Of a stretch of 64,000 nt of DNA, positions 9,422-17,361 are shown piece after piece. The first letter of the stretch is position 1, and each line of letters begins with the position of its first letter. The notes under the pieces are model-generated. The model worked only from the letters and a program-made list of their open reading frames with translations, was not told where the DNA came from and searched no databases. This stretch comes from Sporocytophaga sp. Lineage in GTDB: Bacteria > Bacteroidota > Bacteroidia > Cytophagales > Cytophagaceae. Both the position numbers and the translations under genes were made by a program. The stretch spans positions 372,001 through 436,000 of the forward strand of contig JANQAB010000010.1 of NCBI GenBank assembly GCA_024707265.1. The letters run 5' to 3'.

Positions 9422-10516
9422 TTATCCGCAGTCTTTTTCTTTAATAAGAAACACTTTGTCTTTCGATTCAAATACTTTCCCTTCTATTCTCCATAATAAA
9501 TTTTCTGCAAGCCTGATATTAAGCCCTACAGAACCTGCAAATGTTTGAAAACCATTCTTCGTTCCCGTAAAAATTATAACACCATTTTTATCATTATAAT
9601 ATTCGCATCTGGCAACTGCGCTGATTCTATCAGTAATTGAATAATTTAAAATTATATTTGGATTAAACCACAGATAATTGCCAGAGGCTTTTCTTTTCTT
9701 TTGAAATCCAATGTCAAAAGAACATAACAATGTGAATTTAGACAGTTGGGCGCGACAATAAAAGTTGTTAAAGAATCTTCGTGCAGATAATGAATCCGTA
9801 TTTGGAATTCCTGCAGTTGGTTCATATGCTCCTGCTTCCTTACCTAAAAAAGTGCTGTAATTCAAAAGCAAATGCGTTGTTGGTTTGAATTGAATCTGAG
9901 TTCCCAGGGCTTTGTTTTTATTATGATCAGTTATATTCTGCCACCCGTTTAAAATAAGACCATTGATCTTTAACTTATTATTGATGTCATATGATGCCCT
10001 GACTCCAGTCTCATAGTAAGGTGTATTTTCTGCCATCATCGATCTTGATAAGGTAAGGTTTTCAGAAGAAATAGCACTTTCAGATCCGATATGAGAAGTA
10101 AATATCCCTGCATCTATCCATAAATTTCTTATTGGCTGATAACCCGCGTAAGCCTCATAAACATATTTGAGCATTGCAGGCTCGTTGGCATAGTTGTATT
10201 CTACATAAGTACCAGCCTGAAGCGCAAGGATCCCCCTTACCTTATCTTTAAAATAATCCACTCCGACAATGCCGTTATTAAGGTTAAATTCGTTATGTCT
10301 GTTGTGAGAATAAAGAAAACTATTGCCTGTAACGAGCTCTCCATCTATTCGGGAAGGGGGCTGATTAAAATTATAGCCATAATAGATGTCCGCAAAACCC
10401 CAGAAAGATAATCCTGATGAATCCTTTACAGATACACTATCCTTATTCTGAGCAGAACTTAAGAAGGCATTGTTCATCATAATAATGAACACACACACAA
10501 ATATCAACCTTTCCAT
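9422..10516 (-). CDS. Predicted outer-membrane beta-barrel porin
   Basis: The 364-residue protein has an N-terminal signal peptide (hydrophobic stretch FVCVFIIMMNNAFLSSAQ) and then alternating amphipathic strands rich in Tyr, Asn and Gly, such as GFADIYYGYNFNQPPSR and YFKDKVRGILALQAGTYVEYN. This pattern and length match the putative porin / OmpL-like beta-barrel family widespread in Bacteroidota. It does not end in a typical C-terminal aromatic residue. It is monocistronic, and its divergent promoter region with the Crp/Fnr gene contains a 15-bp palindrome at 10616. Substrate unknown. Confidence 0.75.
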   Translation of the reverse strand: MERLIFVCVFIIMMNNAFLSSAQNKDSVSVKDSSGLSFWGFADIYYGYNFNQPPSRIDGELVTGNSFLYSHNRHNEFNLNNGIVGVDYFKDKVRGILALQAGTYVEYNYANEPAMLKYVYEAYAGYQPIRNLWIDAGIFTSHIGSESAISSENLTLSRSMMAENTPYYETGVRASYDINNKLKINGLILNGWQNITDHNKNKALGTQIQFKPTTHLLLNYSTFLGKEAGAYEPTAGIPNTDSLSARRFFNNFYCRAQLSKFTLLCSFDIGFQKKRKASGNYLWFNPNIILNYSITDRISAVARCEYYNDKNGVIIFTGTKNGFQTFAGSVGLNIRLAENLLWRIEGKVFESKDKVFLIKEKDCG

Positions 10517-10615
10517 TTTGGAACAAAGTAAAGTCTTTTATAATTATTTTTTAAAACAAATTACATGAAATAGAGAATGAAAGTCAGAGTTTTGGTCCTG
10601 AACACATATGCAAAC

Positions 10616-10630
10616 TATTGATTATCAATA
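10616..10630. promoter_or_regulatory. 15-bp perfect palindrome in the porin/Crp intergenic region
   Basis: TATTGATTATCAATA is a perfect palindrome of two 7-bp arms around a central T, in the 219-bp divergent region between the porin and the Crp/Fnr regulator. Its half-sites are TTGAT/ATCAA, but the 1-bp spacer differs from the 4-bp spacer of FNR sites. It could be an operator for either gene. Function is inferred from position only. Confidence 0.35.
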
Positions 10631-10735
10631 AAAAAAATCTTAATGGGTAGCCTTTATATAATAAATTTAGAAAATAAGGTTTTTTTTGCTTTTTTGCGGC
10701 CTCGCGGAGGTTTATCTGCCTGACAACTTAAAGCA

Positions 10736-11317
10736 ATGTTTGATTTACTATTTGAAAATATAGAACGGAAAATAGAGATTACAGAAGAAGATAAAGCCTT
10801 TTGTAAGACGCTGTTTATACCTAAAAAGCTTAGAAAAAAGCAATATCTGTTGCAGGCCGGAGATATAGCGGAATATGTTGCTTTTGTTAACAAAGGATTA
10901 TTAAGGTCCTATTCAGTAGATGAAAAAGGTGAAGAGCATATCATACAATTTGCCCCAGAAGACTGGTGGATTACCGATATGAATAGTTTTCTTACCTGTG
11001 AAGAAGCGATCTATAATATAGATGCGTTGGAGGATACCGAAATACTTTTATTGGATAAACCATCTCAGGATAAACTCTTTGAACACATTCCGAAGTTCGA
11101 ACGATACTTCCGGATATTGATTCAAGCCAGTTTTGTTGCTATGCACAAGAGATTGCTTTCTACCATTACTAATACCGCAGAAGAGAAATATATGCGTATG
11201 TTGAAAACATATCCGGATCTGGTACAGCGGGTACCTCAACATATGATTGCATCCTTTCTTGGAATAAAGCCTGAAACAATCAGCAGAATAAGGAAAAAGC
11301 AGGCCTCCAATTCCTGA
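10736..11317 (+). CDS. Crp/Fnr family transcriptional regulator with FNR-type recognition helix
   Basis: This 193-residue protein has a cyclic-nucleotide-binding-like beta-roll (about residues 25-115, GDIAEYVAFVNKGLLRSY), a dimerisation helix and a short C-terminal helix-turn-helix. The recognition helix reads KPETISRIRKK. The E-x-x-S-R arrangement matches FNR, which recognises TTGAT half-sites, rather than CRP (R-E-x-x-G-R). There is no N-terminal cysteine cluster, so it is unlikely to carry an FNR-type iron-sulfur cluster, and its signal is unknown. It sits directly upstream of two genes whose promoters contain TTGAT-N4-ATCAA-like boxes, making it the best local candidate for binding them. 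Confidence 0.9.
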   Translation: MFDLLFENIERKIEITEEDKAFCKTLFIPKKLRKKQYLLQAGDIAEYVAFVNKGLLRSYSVDEKGEEHIIQFAPEDWWITDMNSFLTCEEAIYNIDALEDTEILLLDKPSQDKLFEHIPKFERYFRILIQASFVAMHKRLLSTITNTAEEKYMRMLKTYPDLVQRVPQHMIASFLGIKPETISRIRKKQASNS

Positions 11318-11346
11318 AATTCTATGACTTTAATCAATGCTTTTTC

Positions 11347-11391
11347 TTGATGCAGGTCAATGTCTCGAACCACCAATATACCCTATCTTTG
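11347..11391 (+). promoter_or_regulatory. FNR-like box plus -7 element (F420-reductase-like gene)
   Basis: TTGATGCAGGTCAA (11347-11360) matches the FNR palindrome at nine of ten half-site positions. TATCTTTG (11384-11391) is a full TAnnTTTG -7 element. Exactly 23 nt separate them, putting the box centre near -42 relative to the expected start, the position of class II activators. The same 23-nt spacing recurs at 12122-12166. Confidence 0.6.
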
Positions 11392-11426
11392 TGTTATAAA
11401 TTTAAATAATTCAAACACAAGAACGG

Positions 11427-12077
11427 ATGAAAAAGACCATTGCAGTTATCGGAGCCGGAGGAGCAATGGGCTCGGCATTGTCCAAAAGCCTTGCAGCCAG
11501 CGGACATCATATTCTGTTAATGGATAAGGATTCTGAAAAATGTCATAAGACGTATGATAGTATTTTGTCAGAATTACCCAATGCTGACATTGAAATATTG
11601 AATTGTATTCATGAAGGTTCCTGGGAAGCTGATGTAATCATTCCTGCAGTAGCTTATGAAGTACAGCGGGAGATTGCAGATTACATAAAGGATGTGGTTA
11701 CTGGAAAAATTGTTATAAGTCTTATAAATCCGATGAATGAAGATAAGAGCAAATTACTGACCTCTCCACTCTCAAGCGCTGCTGAAGAGTTACAGAACTA
11801 TCTTCCATATTCAAAAGTTGTGAAGGCATTTAATACGATTTCCCCTTCGGATTTTAAAAATATATCGAATGCAGATTGTTTTATAGCAGGAGATGACGAA
11901 ATAGCTGTTGCTACTGTATCTTCCCTGGCAAAGGATTCCGGCATGATGCCACAGCTGGCAGGAAATCTGAGTGCAAGCAGGACGCTTGAGGGAATGATAC
12001 TTATTCTAATTCAATCGTGCAGAAAAAATAATATTTCCGAATCAGGATGCTTTAAAATCCTTATTCCAAAAACTTGA
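11427..12077 (+). CDS. NADPH-dependent F420 reductase-like NAD(P)-binding protein
   Basis: The 216-residue protein opens with the Rossmann motif TIAVIGAGGAMGSALSKSLA (glycines at about residues 9, 11, 12 and 15). It continues with the family pattern EADVIIPAVAYEV, GKIVISLINPM and VVKAFNTISP, typical of the NADP oxidoreductase, coenzyme F420-dependent family. Most Bacteroidota lack F420, so the true electron partner is probably different. The gene has its own FNR-like promoter and precedes a YceI gene with a similar promoter, suggesting co-regulated redox functions. The final 20 residues are not conserved-looking. Confidence 0.75.
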   Translation: MKKTIAVIGAGGAMGSALSKSLAASGHHILLMDKDSEKCHKTYDSILSELPNADIEILNCIHEGSWEADVIIPAVAYEVQREIADYIKDVVTGKIVISLINPMNEDKSKLLTSPLSSAAEELQNYLPYSKVVKAFNTISPSDFKNISNADCFIAGDDEIAVATVSSLAKDSGMMPQLAGNLSASRTLEGMILILIQSCRKNNISESGCFKILIPKT

Positions 12078-12098
12078 CAGTTTTCTGATAATCAAAAA

Positions 12099-12166
12099 TT
12101 GATCTGAATCAACGATTTTTCTTAATCCAGATCAATGGAAAAGAGGAGCCAATTAAACTAACTTTG
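12099..12166 (+). promoter_or_regulatory. Two FNR-like boxes plus -7 element (yceI)
   Basis: TTGATCTGAATCAA (12099-12112) is a perfect match to TTGAT-N4-ATCAA. A second box, TTAATCCAGATCAA (12122-12135), has one mismatch and its centre is 23 bp downstream. TAACTTTG (12159-12166) fits TAnnTTTG and starts 23 nt after the second box, the same spacing as at 11347-11391. No clear TTG -33 element is visible, consistent with activator dependence. The architecture is directly visible; oxygen or redox control is inference. Confidence 0.65.
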
Positions 12167-12246
12167 TGTTATTAAATCATTGAAAAAAAATAATAATTAA
12201 AATTATTTATTAAACCTATAAAACCAATAAACCTAAATTAAAAACT

Positions 12247-12837
12247 ATGAAACGTAATGGTCTTTTTATCGCAGTAATCTTCGCTTTTTTAGCAATGGCT
12301 TTCACTGCAGGAACAACAGAGTACAAAGTAGATGCAAAACAGAGTAAAGTTGTATGGCTTGGTAAAAAAGTAACAGGTGAGCACACTGGCGGTATCAACA
12401 TTGCTGATGGTAAACTTATCTCTGACGGTAAAACTTTCACAGGTGGTTCTTTCACTATCGACATGGCATCTATGACTTGTACTGACCTTGCAGATGCTGG
12501 TTACAATGAGAAATTTGTTGGACACTTGAAATCTGACGATTTCTTCTCAACTGCAAAATTTCCTAAATCAAATTTTGTAATTACTAAAATTACTTCTACT
12601 GGTAAAGATCAGTACAACGTTAAAGGTAACCTTACTATCAAAGGTATTACTAACGAAATTGAATTCCCAGCTACTATCCAAACAGTTGGAAAACAAATCA
12701 AAGCAAATGCTAAGATTGTTATTAACAGAACTAAATATGATATCAAATATGGCTCAGGAAGTTTCTTTGATAACCTTGGTGACAAGGCAATCAATGATGA
12801 TTTCGAATTGAATGTCGACCTGGTAGCTGCAAAATAA
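12247..12837 (+). CDS. YceI family protein, exported
   Basis: This 196-residue protein begins with a signal peptide (NGLFIAVIFAFLAMAFTAG) followed by the YceI lipocalin-like fold: YKVDAKQSKVVWLGKKVTG, the GGSFTIDMASMTC region, HLKSDDFFSTAKFPKSNF and LTIKGITNEIEFPA. YceI-like proteins bind isoprenoid or other lipophilic molecules and are often stress-induced. The signal peptide places it in the periplasm. Its promoter holds two FNR-like boxes, and a strong terminator follows directly, so it is transcribed alone. Base composition of the gene looks codon-optimised, hinting at high expression. Confidence 0.9.
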   Translation: MKRNGLFIAVIFAFLAMAFTAGTTEYKVDAKQSKVVWLGKKVTGEHTGGINIADGKLISDGKTFTGGSFTIDMASMTCTDLADAGYNEKFVGHLKSDDFFSTAKFPKSNFVITKITSTGKDQYNVKGNLTIKGITNEIEFPATIQTVGKQIKANAKIVINRTKYDIKYGSGSFFDNLGDKAINDDFELNVDLVAAK

Positions 12838-12849
12838 GCAGAAACAAAA

Positions 12850-12884
12850 AGAGGGCTGACAAATAAATCAGCCCTCTTTTTTTT
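12850..12884 (+). terminator. Intrinsic terminator after yceI
   Basis: A 9-bp GC-rich stem (GAGGGCTGA with TCAGCCCTC) with an 8-nt loop is followed by a run of eight T. Confidence 0.92.
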
Positions 12885-12905
12885 CCGAACATAATTCCAT
12901 GTATT

Positions 12906-13781
12906 ATGAATAGGACAGATTTCTTAAAAATATTAGCATTAATGCCTTTAGCGGGAGGAGCTGTGAATCTTAAAGAACTCAATAAATTCACTTCGGAATT
13001 TGAATCCACGGAAACCATGCCTGTTTTATTTCTTGGCCATGGTAGTCCTATGAACGCATTGCAACAGAATGAATTTTCCAAGGGATGGCAAGAGACTGGA
13101 AAAAGTCTGCCAACACCCAAGGCAATTCTTTGTATATCTGCCCACTGGGAAACAAAGGGTACTTTTGTTGCTGCAATGGCTAAACCTAAAACCATTCATG
13201 ATTTCGGTGGTTTTCCAAGAGAATTACATGAGTTTCAATACCCCGCTCCTGGAAGTCCTGAACTGGCAGATGAAGTAAAAGAAGTTGTAAAAAAAACTTC
13301 TGTACAGTTAGATCACAACTGGGGACTGGATCATGGAAGCTGGAGTGTGATTACGCATTTGTATCCAGGAGCAAATATACCTGTCATTCAAATGAGTATG
13401 GATTACACTAAGGACCCCTTATGGCATTACGAATTGGCTAAGGAGCTTTCAGTATTAAGGCAAAAGGGAATACTAATTATGGGAAGCGGTAATATTGTAC
13501 ACAATCTTCACAGGGCTGACTGGAACACCAAGGGTGGTTTTGATTGGGCTATTGAAGCGAATGAAAAGCTTAAGAAGCTGATATTGGAAAATGATCACAG
13601 ATCCCTGGCCAATTACCATTTATTAGGGAAAGAAGTACAACTGGCTGTGCCAAGTCCTGAACATTATTTACCGTTACTTTATACTCTAGGCTTAAAACAG
13701 GATAAGGAAACTCCTGTTCTTTTTAATGATAAAACTGAGCTGGGGTCTATTTCAATGACATCTGTTAAACTTTCAAAATAA
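12906..13781 (+). CDS. ygiD: DODA-type extradiol aromatic ring-opening dioxygenase (YgiD-like)
   Basis: The core of this 291-residue protein starts at MPVLFLGHGSPMNAL (about residue 39) and continues with ILCISAHWETKGTF, HDFGGFPRELHEFQYPAPGS, DHNWGLDHGSWSVITHLYP and MGSGNIVHNLHRADW. The conserved histidines and pattern match class III extradiol dioxygenases of the 4,5-DOPA dioxygenase/YgiD family, zinc- or iron-dependent ring-cleaving enzymes. Compared with YgiD it has about 38 extra N-terminal residues with a hydrophobic segment (FLKILALMPLAGGAV) resembling a signal sequence, suggesting possible export. It lies between two yceI genes. The physiological substrate is unknown. Confidence 0.85.
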   Translation: MNRTDFLKILALMPLAGGAVNLKELNKFTSEFESTETMPVLFLGHGSPMNALQQNEFSKGWQETGKSLPTPKAILCISAHWETKGTFVAAMAKPKTIHDFGGFPRELHEFQYPAPGSPELADEVKEVVKKTSVQLDHNWGLDHGSWSVITHLYPGANIPVIQMSMDYTKDPLWHYELAKELSVLRQKGILIMGSGNIVHNLHRADWNTKGGFDWAIEANEKLKKLILENDHRSLANYHLLGKEVQLAVPSPEHYLPLLYTLGLKQDKETPVLFNDKTELGSISMTSVKLSK

Positions 13782-13803
13782 AACTTTTTAAATAAGAAAT
13801 AAT

Positions 13804-14316
13804 ATGGCAAAATGGATTCTAGACCCTACGCATAGCGAAATAGGGTTCAAGGTAAAACACCTTATGATCAACAATGTAAAAGGGCACTTTAAGTCTTTTT
13901 CATCTGAAGTGGAAACTCCAAATGATGATTTTAAAGATGCAAAAATTGAATTTTCTGCAGACCTCTCCTCTATAGATACCGGAAATGAACAAAGAGACGG
14001 CCATTTACAAACAGCGGATTTCTTTAATGCTGAAAAACATCCAAAATTAATATTCATTGGGAAAAAATTTGATGGATCAACTTTGGAAGGTGATCTTTCA
14101 ATTGCCGGAATTGTCAAACCCATAAAACTCAATGTGGAATTTGGCGGAATAGCTAAAGATCCATGGGGAAATACAAAGGCAGGTTTTACCGTTACCGGTA
14201 AAATTAACAGAAAGGATTGGGGGATCAACTGGAATGCAGCTCTTGAAACAGGAGGATTTCTTGTAAGCGATGAGGTTGTTCTTACAGCTGAAGTACAATA
14301 CCAGAAACAAGCTTAA
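13804..14316 (+). CDS. YceI family protein, cytoplasmic form
   Basis: The 170-residue protein has a complete YceI domain without a signal peptide: KWILDPTHSEIGFKVKHLMI, VKGHFKSFSSEVETP, GHLQTADFFNAEKHPKLIF, LSIAGIVKPIKLNVEFGG and FTVTGKINRKDWGINW. It is the classic cytosolic form, unlike the exported paralogue at 12247. It follows the dioxygenase gene by 22 bp, so the two are probably cotranscribed, and an intrinsic terminator follows. A lipophilic ligand is expected from the family but not known. Confidence 0.9.
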   Translation: MAKWILDPTHSEIGFKVKHLMINNVKGHFKSFSSEVETPNDDFKDAKIEFSADLSSIDTGNEQRDGHLQTADFFNAEKHPKLIFIGKKFDGSTLEGDLSIAGIVKPIKLNVEFGGIAKDPWGNTKAGFTVTGKINRKDWGINWNAALETGGFLVSDEVVLTAEVQYQKQA

Positions 14317-14331
14317 TAATCCTAAATTACT

Positions 14332-14369
14332 GTCCATCCCTTCATCCCTTGAGGGAATGGACTTTTTTT
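14332..14369 (+). terminator. Intrinsic terminator after the second yceI
   Basis: A stem pairs GTCCAT/CCC with GGGAATGGAC around a short loop (one bulged base) and is followed by seven T. Confidence 0.8.
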
Positions 14370-14483
14370 ACTTTCAGATCAGTATTTTTAGCCCTCATTG
14401 AATTCAAATTGAAGGAATTCTAATTGCTTTTTAATTCCCTGTAGAAACCTAAGAACTATTATTAGGGTTAATTCTTGCAGATT

Positions 14484-16689
14484 ATGGAAAAAACAATTAT
14501 TGTTTCAAATCGTCTTCCTGTGACCTTAAGCAGAAAAGACAACAAGGTAGTCTTTACACCTAGTCCTGGCGGACTAGCTACGGGACTTGCCGGCGCCAGC
14601 AAGGACATGAACTCAGTATGGATTGGCTGGGCAGGTTTCTCTCCCGAAGGATTTCAAGAAAATATTGATGAAATCAGATTAAATCTTGAGAAACAAAGGC
14701 TTGTTCCAATCTTTCTGAATGATGAAGATGTAAACCAATTTTATGAGGGATTTAGCAATACTACTCTATGGCCCTTGTTTCATTCTTTTCCTACCTATAC
14801 CTCCTGCCATGAAGAACAATGGGAAGTCTATCAAAAGGTCAATGAAATCTTTTGTGAAGAAGTCCTTAAGCATGCCGGAGAAGAAGATCTCATCTGGATT
14901 CATGATTATCATCTGTTATTACTACCAGGACTTATAAGAAAAAAACTGCCTAAAGCTAAAATTGCCTATTTTCAGCATATCCCCTTTCCTTCTTATGAAA
15001 TTTTCAGAATCCTTCCATGGAGAGAACGTATTCTCGAAGGTGTTACCGGGGCCGATCTTATTGGCTTTCACACTCACGATGATGTAAAACACTTCCTCAC
15101 ATCTATTCAAAGGATACTAGGAATGGAAAATAAAATGGGAACTGTAAGAGCTGAAGAACGAATTTTCAAGGTAGATGCCTTTCCTTTAGGGATAGACTAT
15201 TATAAATACAGGGAAATGTCTATGCTCAAATCAACTGAAAGACAGGTTGGCCTGCATAGAAAGCAGTTTCAGGATGTTAAGATCATACTTTCAATTGACA
15301 GACTTGATTATACCAAGGGAATCCCAGAGCGCCTTAAGGGATTTGACACTTTTCTTGAAAAAAATCCTGAATTCAGAGAGAAAGTCTCACTGCTCATGAT
15401 AGTAGTACCCTCAAGAGAAAAGGTTCAGCTTTATAAGGATCTTAAAATGGAGATAGATGAGATGGTAGGAAATATCACTTCCAAATACCGTACCGTCAAC
15501 TGGACACCTGTCCTTTATTTTTACAGATCATATCCACTGCAATCCCTCTCTGCATTCTACAAACTAAGCGATGTAGCATTAATCACACCCTTAAGGGACG
15601 GTATGAACCTTGTCTGTAAAGAATATGTAGCAAGCCGCCATGATGAAAGTGGTGTTTTGATTCTCAGTGAAATGGCAGGTGCAGCCAAAGAGCTTTCGGA
15701 TGCATTGATCATCAATCCATATAACGTAGAAGAATGCGCCAATGCAATAAAAACCGCCTTGTGCATGCCCCTTGATGAACAAAAAAAAAAGAATGTCTGA
15801 AATGCAATACCTTCTGGCAAAATATGATGTTTCAAAATGGACAACAATTTTTCTTAAATCCATGGAAGAAATTATCCAGAAACAAGATGAACTGGCAATG
15901 AAGAGGCTTACACCAGAACTTAAACACAAGGTCATTTCAGATTTTAATTCTTCCAAGAAAAGGATATTGTTTCTTGATTATGATGGCACACTTGTTTCCT
16001 TTCAAAATCGACCCGAACATGCCAAACCAGACAAAGATCTTTATGAAATTATGGGCAGACTCTGTGCTACCAAAAATCTTAAAGTAGTTATTATATCAGG
16101 AAGGAACAAGGCAACACTGAGCGAGTGGTTTGGCCATTTTGATATGGATATTATAGCTGAACATGGTTTATGGATGAGAAGAGATAATAACTGGAAAATG
16201 ATGTTCCAGCTTAATGATGAATGGAAAAAAGAGTTATTTACAATCCTTAATTTGTTTGTTGAAAAAACTCCAGGTTCTTTTGTGGAAGAAAAAGACCACT
16301 CTCTTGTATGGCATTACAGAAAAGCGGATGATGATCTTTCAAATGCAAGAAAAAAAGAACTTCTGGATTATCTTCAGTATCTTACTACCAATATGGGATT
16401 GTCTGTTCTTGAAGGTAATAAAGTAGTAGAAATAAAAAGTGCTTTGATCAATAAAGGAAGAGCAGTCAAAAAATATCTCAAGGCTCCTTTTGATTTTATA
16501 CTGGCTGCCGGAGACGACTGGACAGATGAAGATATGTTCAAAGAAATGCCTGAGCATGCTTATACAATAAAAATCGGGTCATCATTATCAGCAGCCAAAT
16601 ATACACTTCCACAATATATTCAGGGCGTCAATTCTGGTATCAGGAATATATTGTCTGAAATTGCAGAAAAAACACAAAAATTGTTTTAA
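14484..16689 (+). CDS. Bifunctional trehalose-6-phosphate synthase/phosphatase (apparent frameshift)
   Basis: Residues 1 to about 440 form a GT20 trehalose-6-phosphate synthase (VSNRLPVTL, SPGGLATGLAG, WIHDYHLLLLPGLIR, YFQHIPFPSYEIFR, DRLDYTKGIPERL, PLRDGMNLVCKEY). The remainder is a HAD-type phosphatase (FLDYDGTLVSF, VIISGRNK, AEHGLW, AAGDDWTDEDMF). Together the enzyme makes trehalose from UDP-glucose and glucose-6-phosphate. The domains are in different frames, joined at an A10 tract (15781-15790); nine A would give DEQKKRMSEMQYLLAKYDV and a normal 734-residue protein. The ATG at 14484 is preferred over an upstream TTG. The stop overlaps the following response-regulator start by 1 nt (TAATG). 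Confidence 0.9.
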
Positions 16690-17360
16690 TGAAAATTCTT
16701 ATCATTGAAGACGAGAAAAAGGTAGGTTCATTACTTAAAAGAGGCCTGGAAGACAGTAATTATACAGCAGATCTTGCATTAACAGGTGAAGAAGGAGTTG
16801 ATTTAGCTTTTTCTTATGAATATCAGTTAATAATATTGGATATAAATCTTCCTGATATAAATGGCATTGAAGTCTGTACTAAAATAAGAGCGCAAAAATC
16901 TACGCCTATTCTTATGCTTACAGCTCTTGGTACAGTTGATGATAAGGTAAACGGACTTGATGCCGGTGCTGATGATTATCTTCTTAAACCTTTTCAATTC
17001 AGGGAGCTGCTTGCAAGAGTAAGAGCTTTAACAAGAAGACCACCCCTTCCTAATGACAGAATATATAGAATAGCTAATCTCGAACTTGACCTTGATACCA
17101 AATCTGTTATAAGAGGCGGTAAAAGAATTGACCTTACTGCCAAAGAATATGGATTGCTGGAATTTATGATGAAGAACAAAGGCAAAGTATTGTCCAGAGC
17201 AGATATTGCTGAAAACGTATGGGATCTCAACTTTGACACCGGAACCAATATTATTGATGTTTATATTAATTATCTTCGTAAAAAGGTAGACAGAGGATAT
17301 TCTCCCAAGTTAATCCACACCCTTATCGGCTTGGGATATATACTTAAAGAAGAAGATTAA
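16689..17360 (+). CDS. OmpR-family DNA-binding response regulator
   Basis: The 223-residue protein has a receiver domain with the acidic pocket IIEDE at 6-9, phospho-acceptor Asp51 (LIILDINLP) and Lys100 (LLKPF). A winged-helix DNA-binding domain follows from about residue 130 (IDLTAKEYGLLEFMMKNKGKV, TNIIDVYINYLRKKVD). It is translationally linked to the trehalose gene (1-nt overlap) and is followed after 1 nt by its sensor kinase. The arrangement suggests that the system and trehalose synthesis are co-expressed, perhaps in an osmotic or desiccation response; that role is inferred. Confidence 0.93.
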   Translation: MKILIIEDEKKVGSLLKRGLEDSNYTADLALTGEEGVDLAFSYEYQLIILDINLPDINGIEVCTKIRAQKSTPILMLTALGTVDDKVNGLDAGADDYLLKPFQFRELLARVRALTRRPPLPNDRIYRIANLELDLDTKSVIRGGKRIDLTAKEYGLLEFMMKNKGKVLSRADIAENVWDLNFDTGTNIIDVYINYLRKKVDRGYSPKLIHTLIGLGYILKEED

Positions 17361-17361
17361 A

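Noticed and set aside
10616..10630. Palindrome as an FNR site
   Set aside because: The half-sites TTGAT and ATCAA are separated by 1 bp instead of 4, so an FNR-type dimer would not fit. It is kept as a generic palindrome.
15775..15795. Programmed -1 ribosomal frameshift at A AAA AAG in the trehalose gene
   Set aside because: The heptamer is present, but the phosphatase domain lies in the +1 frame relative to the synthase. A -1 shift would lead to the wrong frame.
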